Shown here: one piece after another, positions 15,762 to 22,881 of the stretch | Position numbering within the stretch: the stretch's first letter is position 1 | How the letters are laid out: the number at the start of each line of letters is the position of its first letter | From: DASVAL01 sp035649575 | GTDB taxonomy: Bacteria; Planctomycetota; UBA1135; UBA2386 | NCBI GenBank assembly: GCA_035649575.1 | Contig: DASRJH010000020.1 | Location: forward strand, 1 to 22,881 | DNA length: 22,881 nt | Direction: 5' to 3' | Notes under the pieces: generated by a model | Databases searched by the model: none | Seen by the model: only the letters and a program-made list of their open reading frames with translations | What the model was told of the DNA's origin: nothing | Made by a program: the position numbers and the translations under genes

Positions 15762-15765
<4 letters not shown>
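13648..15765 (+). CDS. MacA/HlyD-type membrane-fusion (adaptor) protein with a large pentapeptide-repeat insertion
   Basis: This 705-residue periplasmic adaptor should link the ABC permease to the TolC-like channel. The ATG at 13648 overlaps the previous stop (ATGA) and has AAGGA 8 nt upstream; the in-frame GTG at 13642 is less likely. Residues 3-20 are an inner-membrane anchor. Two half-lipoyl motifs lie at about 52-92 and 287-327 (for example ENMEIKAPCPGIVVWG), flanking a long coiled-coil hairpin (about 95-285). The beta-barrel domain starts near 328 and continues to VKKFDVEITL (385-394). It is then interrupted by residues 397-586, an array of 38 pentapeptides, and resumes with RPGISAKAEIHI and the membrane-proximal part. 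Usual family members are about 370-450 residues, so most of the extra length is this array plus a Pro/Gly-rich tail (about 672-705). Operon position supports the role; substrate unknown. Confidence 0.9.
14836..15405 (+). repeat. Nested tandem repeat: 38 pentapeptide (15-nt) units in 105-nt higher-order copies
   Basis: The array reads as 15-nt units coding for pentapeptides such as GTPTE, GTAKP, DTSKE, ATAKA and VTPTE. Seven units make a 105-nt (35-residue) copy. Copies begin at 14836 (diverged), 14941, 15046, 15151 and 15256 (altered 3' end), followed by three last units. Neighbouring central copies differ at about two of 105 bases. Threonine is often ACT and glutamate often GAA inside the array, while the flanking gene prefers ACC/ACG and GAG. 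The frame is kept throughout. Near-identity and codon bias point to recent expansion by slippage or unequal recombination. Confidence 0.95.
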
Positions 15766-16483
<718 letters not shown>

Positions 16484-16499
<16 letters not shown>

Positions 16500-17749
16500 T
16501 CACCGAGGCGCTGCGCAACCTCATGCGCCACAAGCTGCGTTCGCTGCTGACCGCGCTCGGCATCATCTTCGGCATCGCGTCGGTCGTTTCGATGGTGTCC
16601 GCGGGCGAGGGCGCGCGCCGCGAGATCCTCGAGCAGATCCGCGAGCTCGGCACGAGCAACATCATCGTCAACGCGAAGAAGCCGCCGGCCGAGCAGGACT
16701 CCAAGAAGAAGGAGAACTACCTGCTCAGGTACGGCCTCACGTTCCACGACCTGCGTCAGATCCGCGAGACCGTGCCGTCGATCACCGCGGCGCTGCCCGT
16801 GCACGACGTCAAGGACTGGATCTGGTTCAAGAGCCGCCGCGTCGAAGCCAAGATCCACGGCGTCACCGAGCGCTACTTCGAACAGCTCGGCATGAAGCCG
16901 ATCATGGGCCGCCTGCTCAACGACGCGGACGAACTGGACCGCAATCGCGTCTGCGTCGTGCGCACGCGCGTGCTCAAGGAAGCCCGCTACGTCGGCGACC
17001 CGCTCAAGCTCGATCTCAAGATCGGCCGCGAGTACTACCGCGTCATCGGCGTGCTGCCCGACTTCACGAGCAAGAACCCGGACCGCGCGATCCTCGGGCT
17101 CGACGACCGGGCGCTCGAGGTCTACGTGCCGTTCGAGACGGTCGTCGACCGGCTCGGGCTCACGAAAGGCACGACCGAATCGGGCACCTCGGAGTGGTCC
17201 CGCGTCGAGCTGCACCAGATCGTCTGCACGGTCGACGACGAGGCCAACGTGACGATGGCCGCGCGCGGTATCCAGTCGATCCTCGCCAAGTTCCACGAGC
17301 GCAGGGACTACGAGGTCACGGTGCCGATCGAACTGCTGCAGTCGCGCGCGCGCACGCAGCGCACCTTCGACATCGTGCTGCCCGTGATCGCGGGCATCGC
17401 GCTGCTCGTCGGCGGCATCGGCATCCTCAACATCATGCTGGCCAGCGTGACCGAACGGACGCGCGAGATCGGCATCCGGCGCGCGATCGGCGCCTCGCAG
17501 CTCGACATCACGCTGCAGTTCCTCGTCGAGACCGTGATGCTCGCGCTCGTCGGCGGCATGCTCGGCGTGCTGCTCGGGATCGTCGGCAGCAAGGTCATCG
17601 AGCAGGTCACCGAGTGGAAGCCCGTCGTCACGCTCGGCGCCGTCTCGGTATCGCTCGCGATCTCGTGTCTCACGGGCATCGTGTTCGGCATCTATCCCGC
17701 GCGTCGCGCGGCGATGATGGATCCCGTGCAGGCGCTGCGGCACGAGTAA
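16484..17749 (+). CDS. ABC transporter permease, MacB/FtsX type
   Basis: This 421-residue inner-membrane protein has the four-helix MacB/FtsX topology. The first helix is at about 19-40 after the amphipathic ALRNLMRHKLRSLLTALG segment. A large periplasmic domain (about 45-290, MacB_PCD-like, including VTERYFEQLGMKPIMGR) follows. Three more helices lie at about 296-322, 345-370 and 383-404. The conserved cytoplasmic loop VTERTREIGIRRAIGA (322-337), which couples to the ATPase, and the C-terminal PARRAAMMDPVQALRHE are intact. The start ATG at 16484 lies inside the ATPase gene, with GGAGG (16475-16479) just upstream. Together with the channel, adaptor and ATPase it completes a MacAB-TolC-like pump that would act on periplasmic substrates (in known cases macrolides, peptides, siderophores or lipoproteins). 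The sequence does not say which. Confidence 0.93.
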
Positions 17750-17957
17750 GCTGTCGCGCAGCAGCCAGTCTGCGAGACCAGCTCGTCAGCTCGAACGCCG
17801 AGCCGACGGGCAAGAACATCGGTGGCCCGGCGGCGGATTGGGAATGCGCCTGGTTCGGCGTGAGCCAAGGCGGCGGTAAGGGCGCGAACTGGAAGCGGCG
17901 CGCCGGACCGGTAGTGTGTCCCTGCACCGACAGCACCACGCACCACCACGGAGGGTC

Positions 17958-20363
17958 GTGATCGCCACCATCGAAGTCCGCATCGCCGCCGAGCTCGGGG
18001 TCCGTCCCGAGCAGGTTTCCGCCGCCGTCCAGCTGCTCGGCGGCGGTTCGACCGTGCCGTTCATCGCGCGCTACCGCAAGGAGGCCACGGGCGGTCTCGA
18101 CGACACGCACCTGCGCACGCTCGAAGCACGGCTCGGCTACCTGCGCGGGCTGGAGGAACGGCGCGCGCAGATCACGGCGAGCATCACCGAACAAGGCAAG
18201 ATGACGCCCGCGCTGCAGCACGCGATCGCGCTCGCGGACACGAAGGCGGCCCTCGAAGACCTCTACCTGCCCTACCGCCCGAAGCGCCGCACGAAGGCGA
18301 TGATCGCGCGCGAGGCCGGCCTCGAGCCGTTGGCGCAGACGCTGCTCGCGGATCCGACGCAGGATCCGCGTCGGCTGGCCGCGGGGTTCGTCGCCGCGGA
18401 CAAGGGTGTTGGCGATGCCGACGCCGCACTCGAAGGCGCCCGCTACATCCTGATCGAGCAGTTCGCCGAGGACGCCGCGCTGCTCGGCAACCTGCGAAAG
18501 TGGCTCCACGCGGAGGCTTTCGTCGTCGCCAAGGTGGCGAAGGGCAAGCAGGCCTGTGCCGAGGCGCAGCGCTACCGCGACTACTTCGCGCACGACGAGC
18601 CGTTCGCCCGGATGCCGAGCCACCGCGCACTGGCCATCTTCCGCGCGAGGAAGGAGGGCTTCCTCGACGTCGGCCTCGGGCTCGCCGCGGCCGACGGCGC
18701 CGAGCTCGCAGCACTCGGCGACGACCCGGCGCAGCGCGGCCAGGGTTTCGTGATGGAGCGCTTCGGCATCCGGCGCCAGAGCCGCGCGGCCGACCAGTGG
18801 CTCGCCGACACGGCCGCGCTCGCGTTCAAGGCCAAGATCGCGCTGCACCTCGAGAGCGAACTGTTCGCCGCGCTGCGCGAGAAGGCGGAGGCCGAGGCGG
18901 TAACGGTGTTCGCGGGCAACCTGCGCGACCTGCTGCTCGCCGCTCCGGCCGGACCCAAGGTGATCCTCGGCCTCGACCCGGGCCTGCGCACGGGCTGCAA
19001 GGTCGCCGTCGTCGACCGCACGGGCAAGCTGCTCGCCACGACGACGGTATATCCGCACGCGCCGCGCGAGGACTGGAACGGTTCGCTCGCGACACTCGCC
19101 GCTCTCTGCAAACAGCACAGCGTGTCGCTGATCTCGATCGGCAACGGCACGGCGTCGCGCGAGACCGACAGGCTCGCGACCGAGCTGATCCGGAAGATGC
19201 CCGAACTGGGTCTCCAGGGTCTGGGGCTGCAGAAGCTCGTCGTCAGCGAGGCGGGCGCGTCGGTCTACTCGGCCAGCGAGCTCGCGGCGCGCGAGTTCCC
19301 CGAGCTCGACGTGTCGCTGCGCGGCGCGGTGTCGATCGCGCGGCGCCTGCAGGATCCGCTCGCCGAGCTCGTGAAGATCGATCCGAAGGCGATCGGCGTC
19401 GGCCAGTACCAGCACGATCTCGACCAGCAGAAGCTCGCGAGGTCGCTCGACAGCGTCGTCGAGGACTGCGTGAACCACGTCGGCGTCGACCTCAACACGG
19501 CGAGCGAGGCGTTGCTGAGTCGCGTCGCCGGGCTGTCGACGACGCTCGCGAAGAACATCGTCGCGCACCGCGACAGCAACGGTCCGTTCGCGACCCGCAG
19601 GCAACTGCTCGAGGTGTCGCGGCTCGGCCCGAAGGCGTTCGAACAGGCCGCGGGCTTCCTGCGCATCCAGGGCGGCGACAACCCGCTCGACGCGAGCACC
19701 GTGCACCCGGAGGCCTACCCGGTCGTCGAACGCATCCTGCAGCGCACCGGCAAGGAGATGCGCAGCGTCCTCGGCGACCAGACCTTCCTGCGCAGCCTGA
19801 AGCCGCAGGACTACACGGACGAGAAGTTCGGCGTGCCGACGGTGACCGACATCATCGCCGAGCTCGAGAAGCCCGGCCGCGACCCGCGGCCCGAGTTCAG
19901 GACGGCGGCGTTCCAGGAGGCCGTGCAGTCGATCGCGGACCTGCGCCCGGGCATGCAGCTCGAAGGCGTGGTTTCGAACGTCGCGGCGTTCGGAGCTTTC
20001 GTGGACATCGGCGTGCACCAGGACGGCCTCGTGCACATCAGCCAGCTCAGCGACAATTACGTCGAGGACCCGAGGGAGGTCGTGAAGGCCGGGCAGGTCG
20101 TCGTGGTCAAGGTGCTCAGCGTCGACACGGCGCGACAGCGCATCGCGTTGACGATGAAGCTGCACGAGCGTGTCGAGGGGCAGGTCGAGGGTCAGGGTGG
20201 TGGCGGGTCGCGCGATGCGGCGGCGCCGGGCCGGCCCAGCCAGCGCGAGCGCGGTGGCGATCGACGGCCACCGGAGCGGCGCGACGAGGGGAAGAAGCAG
20301 GACGTGGAGCCGGCGAACCCGCTCAAAGCACAGCTCGCGAAGTTGAAGTTGCGCGGCAACTGA
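17958..20363 (+). CDS. tex: Tex-family RNA-binding transcription accessory protein
   Basis: This 801-residue cytoplasmic protein matches the whole length of Tex (the bacterial relative of Spt6), which binds nucleic acids and affects transcription. The start is taken as GTG at 17958, just after GGAGG (17950-17954), because family members begin close to this point; the spacer is short (3 nt) and an upstream GTG at 17916 is possible. Visible parts are the N-terminal helical region with TVPFIARYRKEATGGLDD (32-49) and EDLYLPYRPKRRTKA (100-114), a YqgF/RNase H-like domain from 335 (VILGLDPGLRTGCKVAVVD), helix-hairpin-helix motifs (about 507-570, with GVDLNTASEALLSRVAGL) and an S1 RNA-binding domain (about 662-734, VSNVAAFGAFVDIGVHQDGL). 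A basic, Gly/Arg-rich tail (about 740-785) is an extra nucleic-acid-binding candidate. The preceding 208-nt gap separates it from the efflux operon. Confidence 0.95.
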   Translation: MIATIEVRIAAELGVRPEQVSAAVQLLGGGSTVPFIARYRKEATGGLDDTHLRTLEARLGYLRGLEERRAQITASITEQGKMTPALQHAIALADTKAALEDLYLPYRPKRRTKAMIAREAGLEPLAQTLLADPTQDPRRLAAGFVAADKGVGDADAALEGARYILIEQFAEDAALLGNLRKWLHAEAFVVAKVAKGKQACAEAQRYRDYFAHDEPFARMPSHRALAIFRARKEGFLDVGLGLAAADGAELAALGDDPAQRGQGFVMERFGIRRQSRAADQWLADTAALAFKAKIALHLESELFAALREKAEAEAVTVFAGNLRDLLLAAPAGPKVILGLDPGLRTGCKVAVVDRTGKLLATTTVYPHAPREDWNGSLATLAALCKQHSVSLISIGNGTASRETDRLATELIRKMPELGLQGLGLQKLVVSEAGASVYSASELAAREFPELDVSLRGAVSIARRLQDPLAELVKIDPKAIGVGQYQHDLDQQKLARSLDSVVEDCVNHVGVDLNTASEALLSRVAGLSTTLAKNIVAHRDSNGPFATRRQLLEVSRLGPKAFEQAAGFLRIQGGDNPLDASTVHPEAYPVVERILQRTGKEMRSVLGDQTFLRSLKPQDYTDEKFGVPTVTDIIAELEKPGRDPRPEFRTAAFQEAVQSIADLRPGMQLEGVVSNVAAFGAFVDIGVHQDGLVHISQLSDNYVEDPREVVKAGQVVVVKVLSVDTARQRIALTMKLHERVEGQVEGQGGGGSRDAAAPGRPSQRERGGDRRPPERRDEGKKQDVEPANPLKAQLAKLKLRGN

Positions 20364-20505
20364 GAGTCGCGTCCCCCCACCGCATGGCCGCACCCAACCG
20401 CACGCCGCCAAGGCGCGCGCGCTCGAGATCCGACCTATCCCGCGTCATCGTGGCGCGACGCCGCAGAAGAGTCGCTGCCGCGCCAACAAGCGTTACCGTT
20501 CCCGC

Positions 20506-22146
20506 ATGATCCGCCCCCTGCTCGCGCGATGGGCCGCGCTCGCCGTCCCGCTCGCGACGCTGAGCGCCCAGGAGTTCCTGTTCCAGAATGCCAAGGTGTG
20601 GACCGGCGACCCCAAAGCCCCGAACGCGGCAGCCGTGCTCGTGCAGGGCGAACGCATCCGGTTCGTCGGCGACGAAGCCGCGGCGCGGGCGCTTGCCGGC
20701 CCGGGCGCCGAAGAGATCGACTGCGGCGGCAACACGCTGCTGCCGGGTTTGACCGACGCGCACGTGCACTTCCTCTGGGGCGGCGACGAGTTGCTCGCAC
20801 CGGACCTGCGTTCGGCGCGCAGCGAAGAGGAGTTCGCGCAGCGGCTCGGCGAGGCCAGCAAGAAGGTCAAGAAGGGCAGCTGGCTCCAGTCGGGCTCGTG
20901 GGACCACGAGAACTGGCCCGGAGGTGCTCTGCCGACGCGCGCGACGCTCGACCGCTACGTACCCGACCATCCGGTGTTCGTGACGCGGCTCGACGGCCAC
21001 ATGGCGGTCGCCAACTCGCTCGCGATAGGGATCGCCGGCGTCACGGCGCGGACGCCCGACGTGCCCGGCGGCACGATCGTGCGCGACGAGAACGGCGAGC
21101 CCGCGGGCGTCTTCAAGGACGAGGCGATGGCGCTGATCTCGGCGCGCATTCCCGCGTGGAACCAGGAACAGCGGCAGCAGCGCGCGCTCGCCGCGATGCA
21201 GCATGCCGTGAGCCTCGGCATCACTTCGGTGCACGACATGCTCGACGAGTGGGCGCCGCTGCTTACCTACCAGGACCTGCGCGCGGCCGGGCAGCTCACG
21301 TGTCGCATCACGGTCTACACGCCGCTCGGCGAGATCGACCGCTGGGTGGCGGCGCACGTGCGGCGTGGTTTCGGCGACGCGTGGCTCAAGGTGAACGGCG
21401 GCAAGGGCTTCGCGGACGGTTCGCTCGGCAGCTCGACGGCTTGGTTCGACGCGCCCTACAGCGATGCGCCGGCGAGCAGCGGGCTCGCGATGCCGCAGCT
21501 GACGAACGGCGACCTCGCCGAAGCGCTGGCACAGTGCGAGCACGTGGGCCTGCAGCCGGCGATCCACGCGATCGGCGACCGCGCCAACAACGCCGTGCTC
21601 GACCTGTTCGCGGCCGCACCGGGCCTGGCCGCACAACGGCCGCGCATCGAACATGCGCAACACCTGCGGCGGGACGACATCGAGCGGTTCGCGAAGCTGC
21701 ACGTCGTCGCGTCGATGCAGCCCTACCACTGCGCCGACGACGGCCGCTGGGCCGAGAGCCGCATCGGCAGCGAACGCTGCAAGACGACCTACGCGTTCAA
21801 GAGCCTGCTCGAGGCCGGTGCGACGCTCGCATTCGGCAGCGATTGGCCCGTGGCGCCACTGTCCCCGTGGCTCGGCCTGCACGCCGCCGTGACGCGGGCC
21901 ACGATCGACGGCAAGCAACCGGACGGATTCGTGCCGGCGCAGAAGATCACGCTCGAACAGGCGCTGACGGCCTACACGCGCGGCGGCGCGTTCGCGAGCC
22001 ACGACGAACAGCAGCTCGGTGTGCTGCGTGCGGGTTGCCTCGCCGACCTCGTGTTGCTCGACTGCGACCTGTTCGCGACGTCGCTCGACAAGGTGAAGGT
22101 GCGGCTCACGATGGTCGGCGGCCGCATCGTGCATCGACGCCAGTGA
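20506..22146 (+). CDS. Exported YtcJ-like metal-dependent amidohydrolase (Amidohydro_3)
   Basis: This 546-residue protein has a signal peptide (1-21, cleavage after LSA or SAQ), which supports the ATG at 20506 despite no clear Shine-Dalgarno sequence. The amidohydrolase fold shows the small N-terminal beta domain (QNAKVWTGD), then the first metal motif DAHVHF (His86, His88), the long insert with LDGHMAVAN (162-170), the segment LKVNGGKGFADGSLGSST (294-311), PAIHAIGD (His354), IEHAQH (His383), FGSDWPV (Asp446), and the return to the beta domain (ADLVLLDCDLFA). All expected metal and catalytic positions of the YtcJ subgroup appear kept. Members hydrolyse amide or ester-like bonds of mostly unknown substrates; export points to a periplasmic substrate. 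A near-copy of its C-terminal coding end follows directly after the stop. Confidence 0.9.
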   Translation: MIRPLLARWAALAVPLATLSAQEFLFQNAKVWTGDPKAPNAAAVLVQGERIRFVGDEAAARALAGPGAEEIDCGGNTLLPGLTDAHVHFLWGGDELLAPDLRSARSEEEFAQRLGEASKKVKKGSWLQSGSWDHENWPGGALPTRATLDRYVPDHPVFVTRLDGHMAVANSLAIGIAGVTARTPDVPGGTIVRDENGEPAGVFKDEAMALISARIPAWNQEQRQQRALAAMQHAVSLGITSVHDMLDEWAPLLTYQDLRAAGQLTCRITVYTPLGEIDRWVAAHVRRGFGDAWLKVNGGKGFADGSLGSSTAWFDAPYSDAPASSGLAMPQLTNGDLAEALAQCEHVGLQPAIHAIGDRANNAVLDLFAAAPGLAAQRPRIEHAQHLRRDDIERFAKLHVVASMQPYHCADDGRWAESRIGSERCKTTYAFKSLLEAGATLAFGSDWPVAPLSPWLGLHAAVTRATIDGKQPDGFVPAQKITLEQALTAYTRGGAFASHDEQQLGVLRAGCLADLVLLDCDLFATSLDKVKVRLTMVGGRIVHRRQ

Positions 22147-22218
22147 ACCCGCGATCTTGACACCGCGCAGGCCCGGCTGACGATGGTCGGCGGCCGCGAA
22201 GTGCATCGGCGGCAATGA
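22147..22218 (+). pseudogene. In-frame remnant of a second amidohydrolase C-terminus
   Basis: After the stop at 22146 the same frame continues 23 codons to another TGA (22216-22218). The last 15 codons plus the stop (22171-22218) repeat those at 22099-22146: both encode RLTMVGGRxVHRRQ. About 39 of 48 bases match, and four of the differences are synonymous wobble changes. The spacing is exactly 72 nt. No start codon or ribosome site belongs to it. It looks like the tail of a former tandem paralogue whose body was deleted, or an old tandem duplication of the gene end. Confidence 0.7.
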
Positions 22219-22228
22219 GCCCCAGACC

Positions 22229-22881
22229 ATGCAAAGCGCCGCGGCCATCCCAGCGCAGTCGAAGACATGCCGGCGTTCATGCGCTGTCGTGCTCGCCTGC
22301 CTGCTCGGCGCCACTGTCTTCGGCGCGCTGCAGCTCGCCTTCCACTGCGACGACGCCTACATCACGTTTCGCCACGTCTCGAACGCGCACGACGGACACG
22401 GACTGGTCTGGAACGCACCTCCGTTCCGGCCGGTCGAGGGCTACACGGGATTCCTCTGGGCGCTGATGCTCTGGGCCACCTGGTCGTGGTTCGGCGTCGA
22501 ACCACCCGATGCCGCGAACACGCTCTCCATCGCGTGCGGCGTGCTGTTGTTCGCGATCACGGCCAGGGCCGCGTTCCGCCTGCGCGACCGCATGTCGCTG
22601 CCAGCCGTCGTGCCGCTGCTCACACTCTCGGTCATCGTCGCCAATCGCACGTTCCTGTCGTGGATGACGAGCGGCCTCGAGACGGCGCTGTTCAACCTGA
22701 CGTTCGTCGCGTGGGTCCTGCTCGCCTTCCGCGCGAAGCCCGGCCGCGACGCGCGCTGGCTCGCCACCTGGTCCGCTGCAGCCGCGGCCGCGGCGCTGAC
22801 GCGACCCGACGGTTTGTTGTTGGTCGTGGTCACCGCCGCCGCTGCGGGCGTCGCGGCGCTGCAGCGAGAACGGCGTCCCGG
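22229..22881 (+). CDS. Polytopic GT-C-type glycosyltransferase-like membrane protein, partial (C-terminus outside window)
   Basis: The first 217 residues are in the window with no stop. A hydrophobic helix (about 18-38) is followed by the periplasmic-loop motif CDDAYITFRHVSN (40-52) with Asp41-Asp42, GHGLVWN (56-62) and VEGYTGFLWAL (69-79). Then come several hydrophobic helices, the motif SGLETALF (148-155) and LTRPDGLLL (190-198). This set is typical of GT-C enzymes that use lipid-linked sugar donors, in the group near protein O-mannosyltransferases, ArnT and mycobacterial arabinofuranosyltransferases. The Asp pair in the first loop is the usual catalytic or metal site. The likely role is sugar transfer to a cell-surface acceptor; donor and acceptor are unknown. 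The ATG at 22229 is the first in-frame start and lies 10 nt after the amidohydrolase remnant. No strong ribosome site is seen. Confidence 0.8.
   Translation, partial: MQSAAAIPAQSKTCRRSCAVVLACLLGATVFGALQLAFHCDDAYITFRHVSNAHDGHGLVWNAPPFRPVEGYTGFLWALMLWATWSWFGVEPPDAANTLSIACGVLLFAITARAAFRLRDRMSLPAVVPLLTLSVIVANRTFLSWMTSGLETALFNLTFVAWVLLAFRAKPGRDARWLATWSAAAAAAALTRPDGLLLVVVTAAAAGVAALQRERRP

Noticed and set aside
17670..20411. Minus-strand open frame of about 900 codons opposite tex
   Set aside because: Low-complexity Arg/Leu/Ala product mirroring the tex codons; tex is full length with all its domains.
22157..22185. Perfect TTGACA -35 box before the glycosyltransferase gene
   Set aside because: At 17-nt spacing the -10 position reads ACGATG, which matches only one of six bases, and the box lies inside the amidohydrolase remnant.

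Overview
The window is GC-rich, densely coding DNA from a Gram-negative bacterium with an outer membrane; a Planctomycetota member is the most likely source. The evidence is a TolC-type outer-membrane factor, several large exported proteins of unknown function, an FG-GAP propeller protein, an exported HEAT-VWA protein, and a C-terminal module shared by two secreted proteins (an 'IPN..(L/M).G' block and a short Gly-rich end) that I associate from memory with exported planctomycete proteins. The taxonomic call is inference, not a search result. No tRNA, rRNA, CRISPR array, insertion sequence or phage gene was found.

Left part, minus strand (1-9171): reading from 9171 down to 1, there are five genes. 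They encode an exported HEAT-repeat protein with a C-terminal von Willebrand A domain, a 743-residue secreted protein with a 'CSNGF' beta domain and the shared C-terminal module, an 856-residue exported protein joining a degenerate metallopeptidase-like domain to a CAP/SCP domain, a class I (DhnA/FbaB-type) fructose-bisphosphate aldolase, and the N-terminal part of an exported C45-type Ntn amidohydrolase cut by the window edge. Gaps of 153-236 nt and hairpins after two of the genes suggest mostly separate transcription.

Middle (9172-11863): a 675-nt divergent gap without a supported gene leads to an FG-GAP/VCBS beta-propeller protein on the plus strand. It has an unusually good Shine-Dalgarno sequence and is followed by a strong GC hairpin.

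Efflux operon (11864-17749, plus): four tightly coupled genes encode a TolC-like outer-membrane lipoprotein, a membrane-fusion (adaptor) protein, a MacB/LolD-type ABC ATPase and a MacB/FtsX-type permease. The first two junctions are 4-nt ATGA overlaps and the third is a 16-nt overlap, so this is one tripartite export machine. Both periplasmic components carry low-complexity segments with a 5-residue (15-nt) period. The one in the adaptor is a 190-residue array of 38 pentapeptides inserted in a loop that is normally short, and it is the most unusual structure in the window.

Right part (17958-22881, plus): a Tex-type RNA-binding transcription accessory protein, an exported YtcJ-like amidohydrolase whose last 16 codons are echoed in frame just after its stop (probable remnant of a deleted paralogue), and the N-terminal part of a polytopic GT-C glycosyltransferase-like protein that runs off the window.
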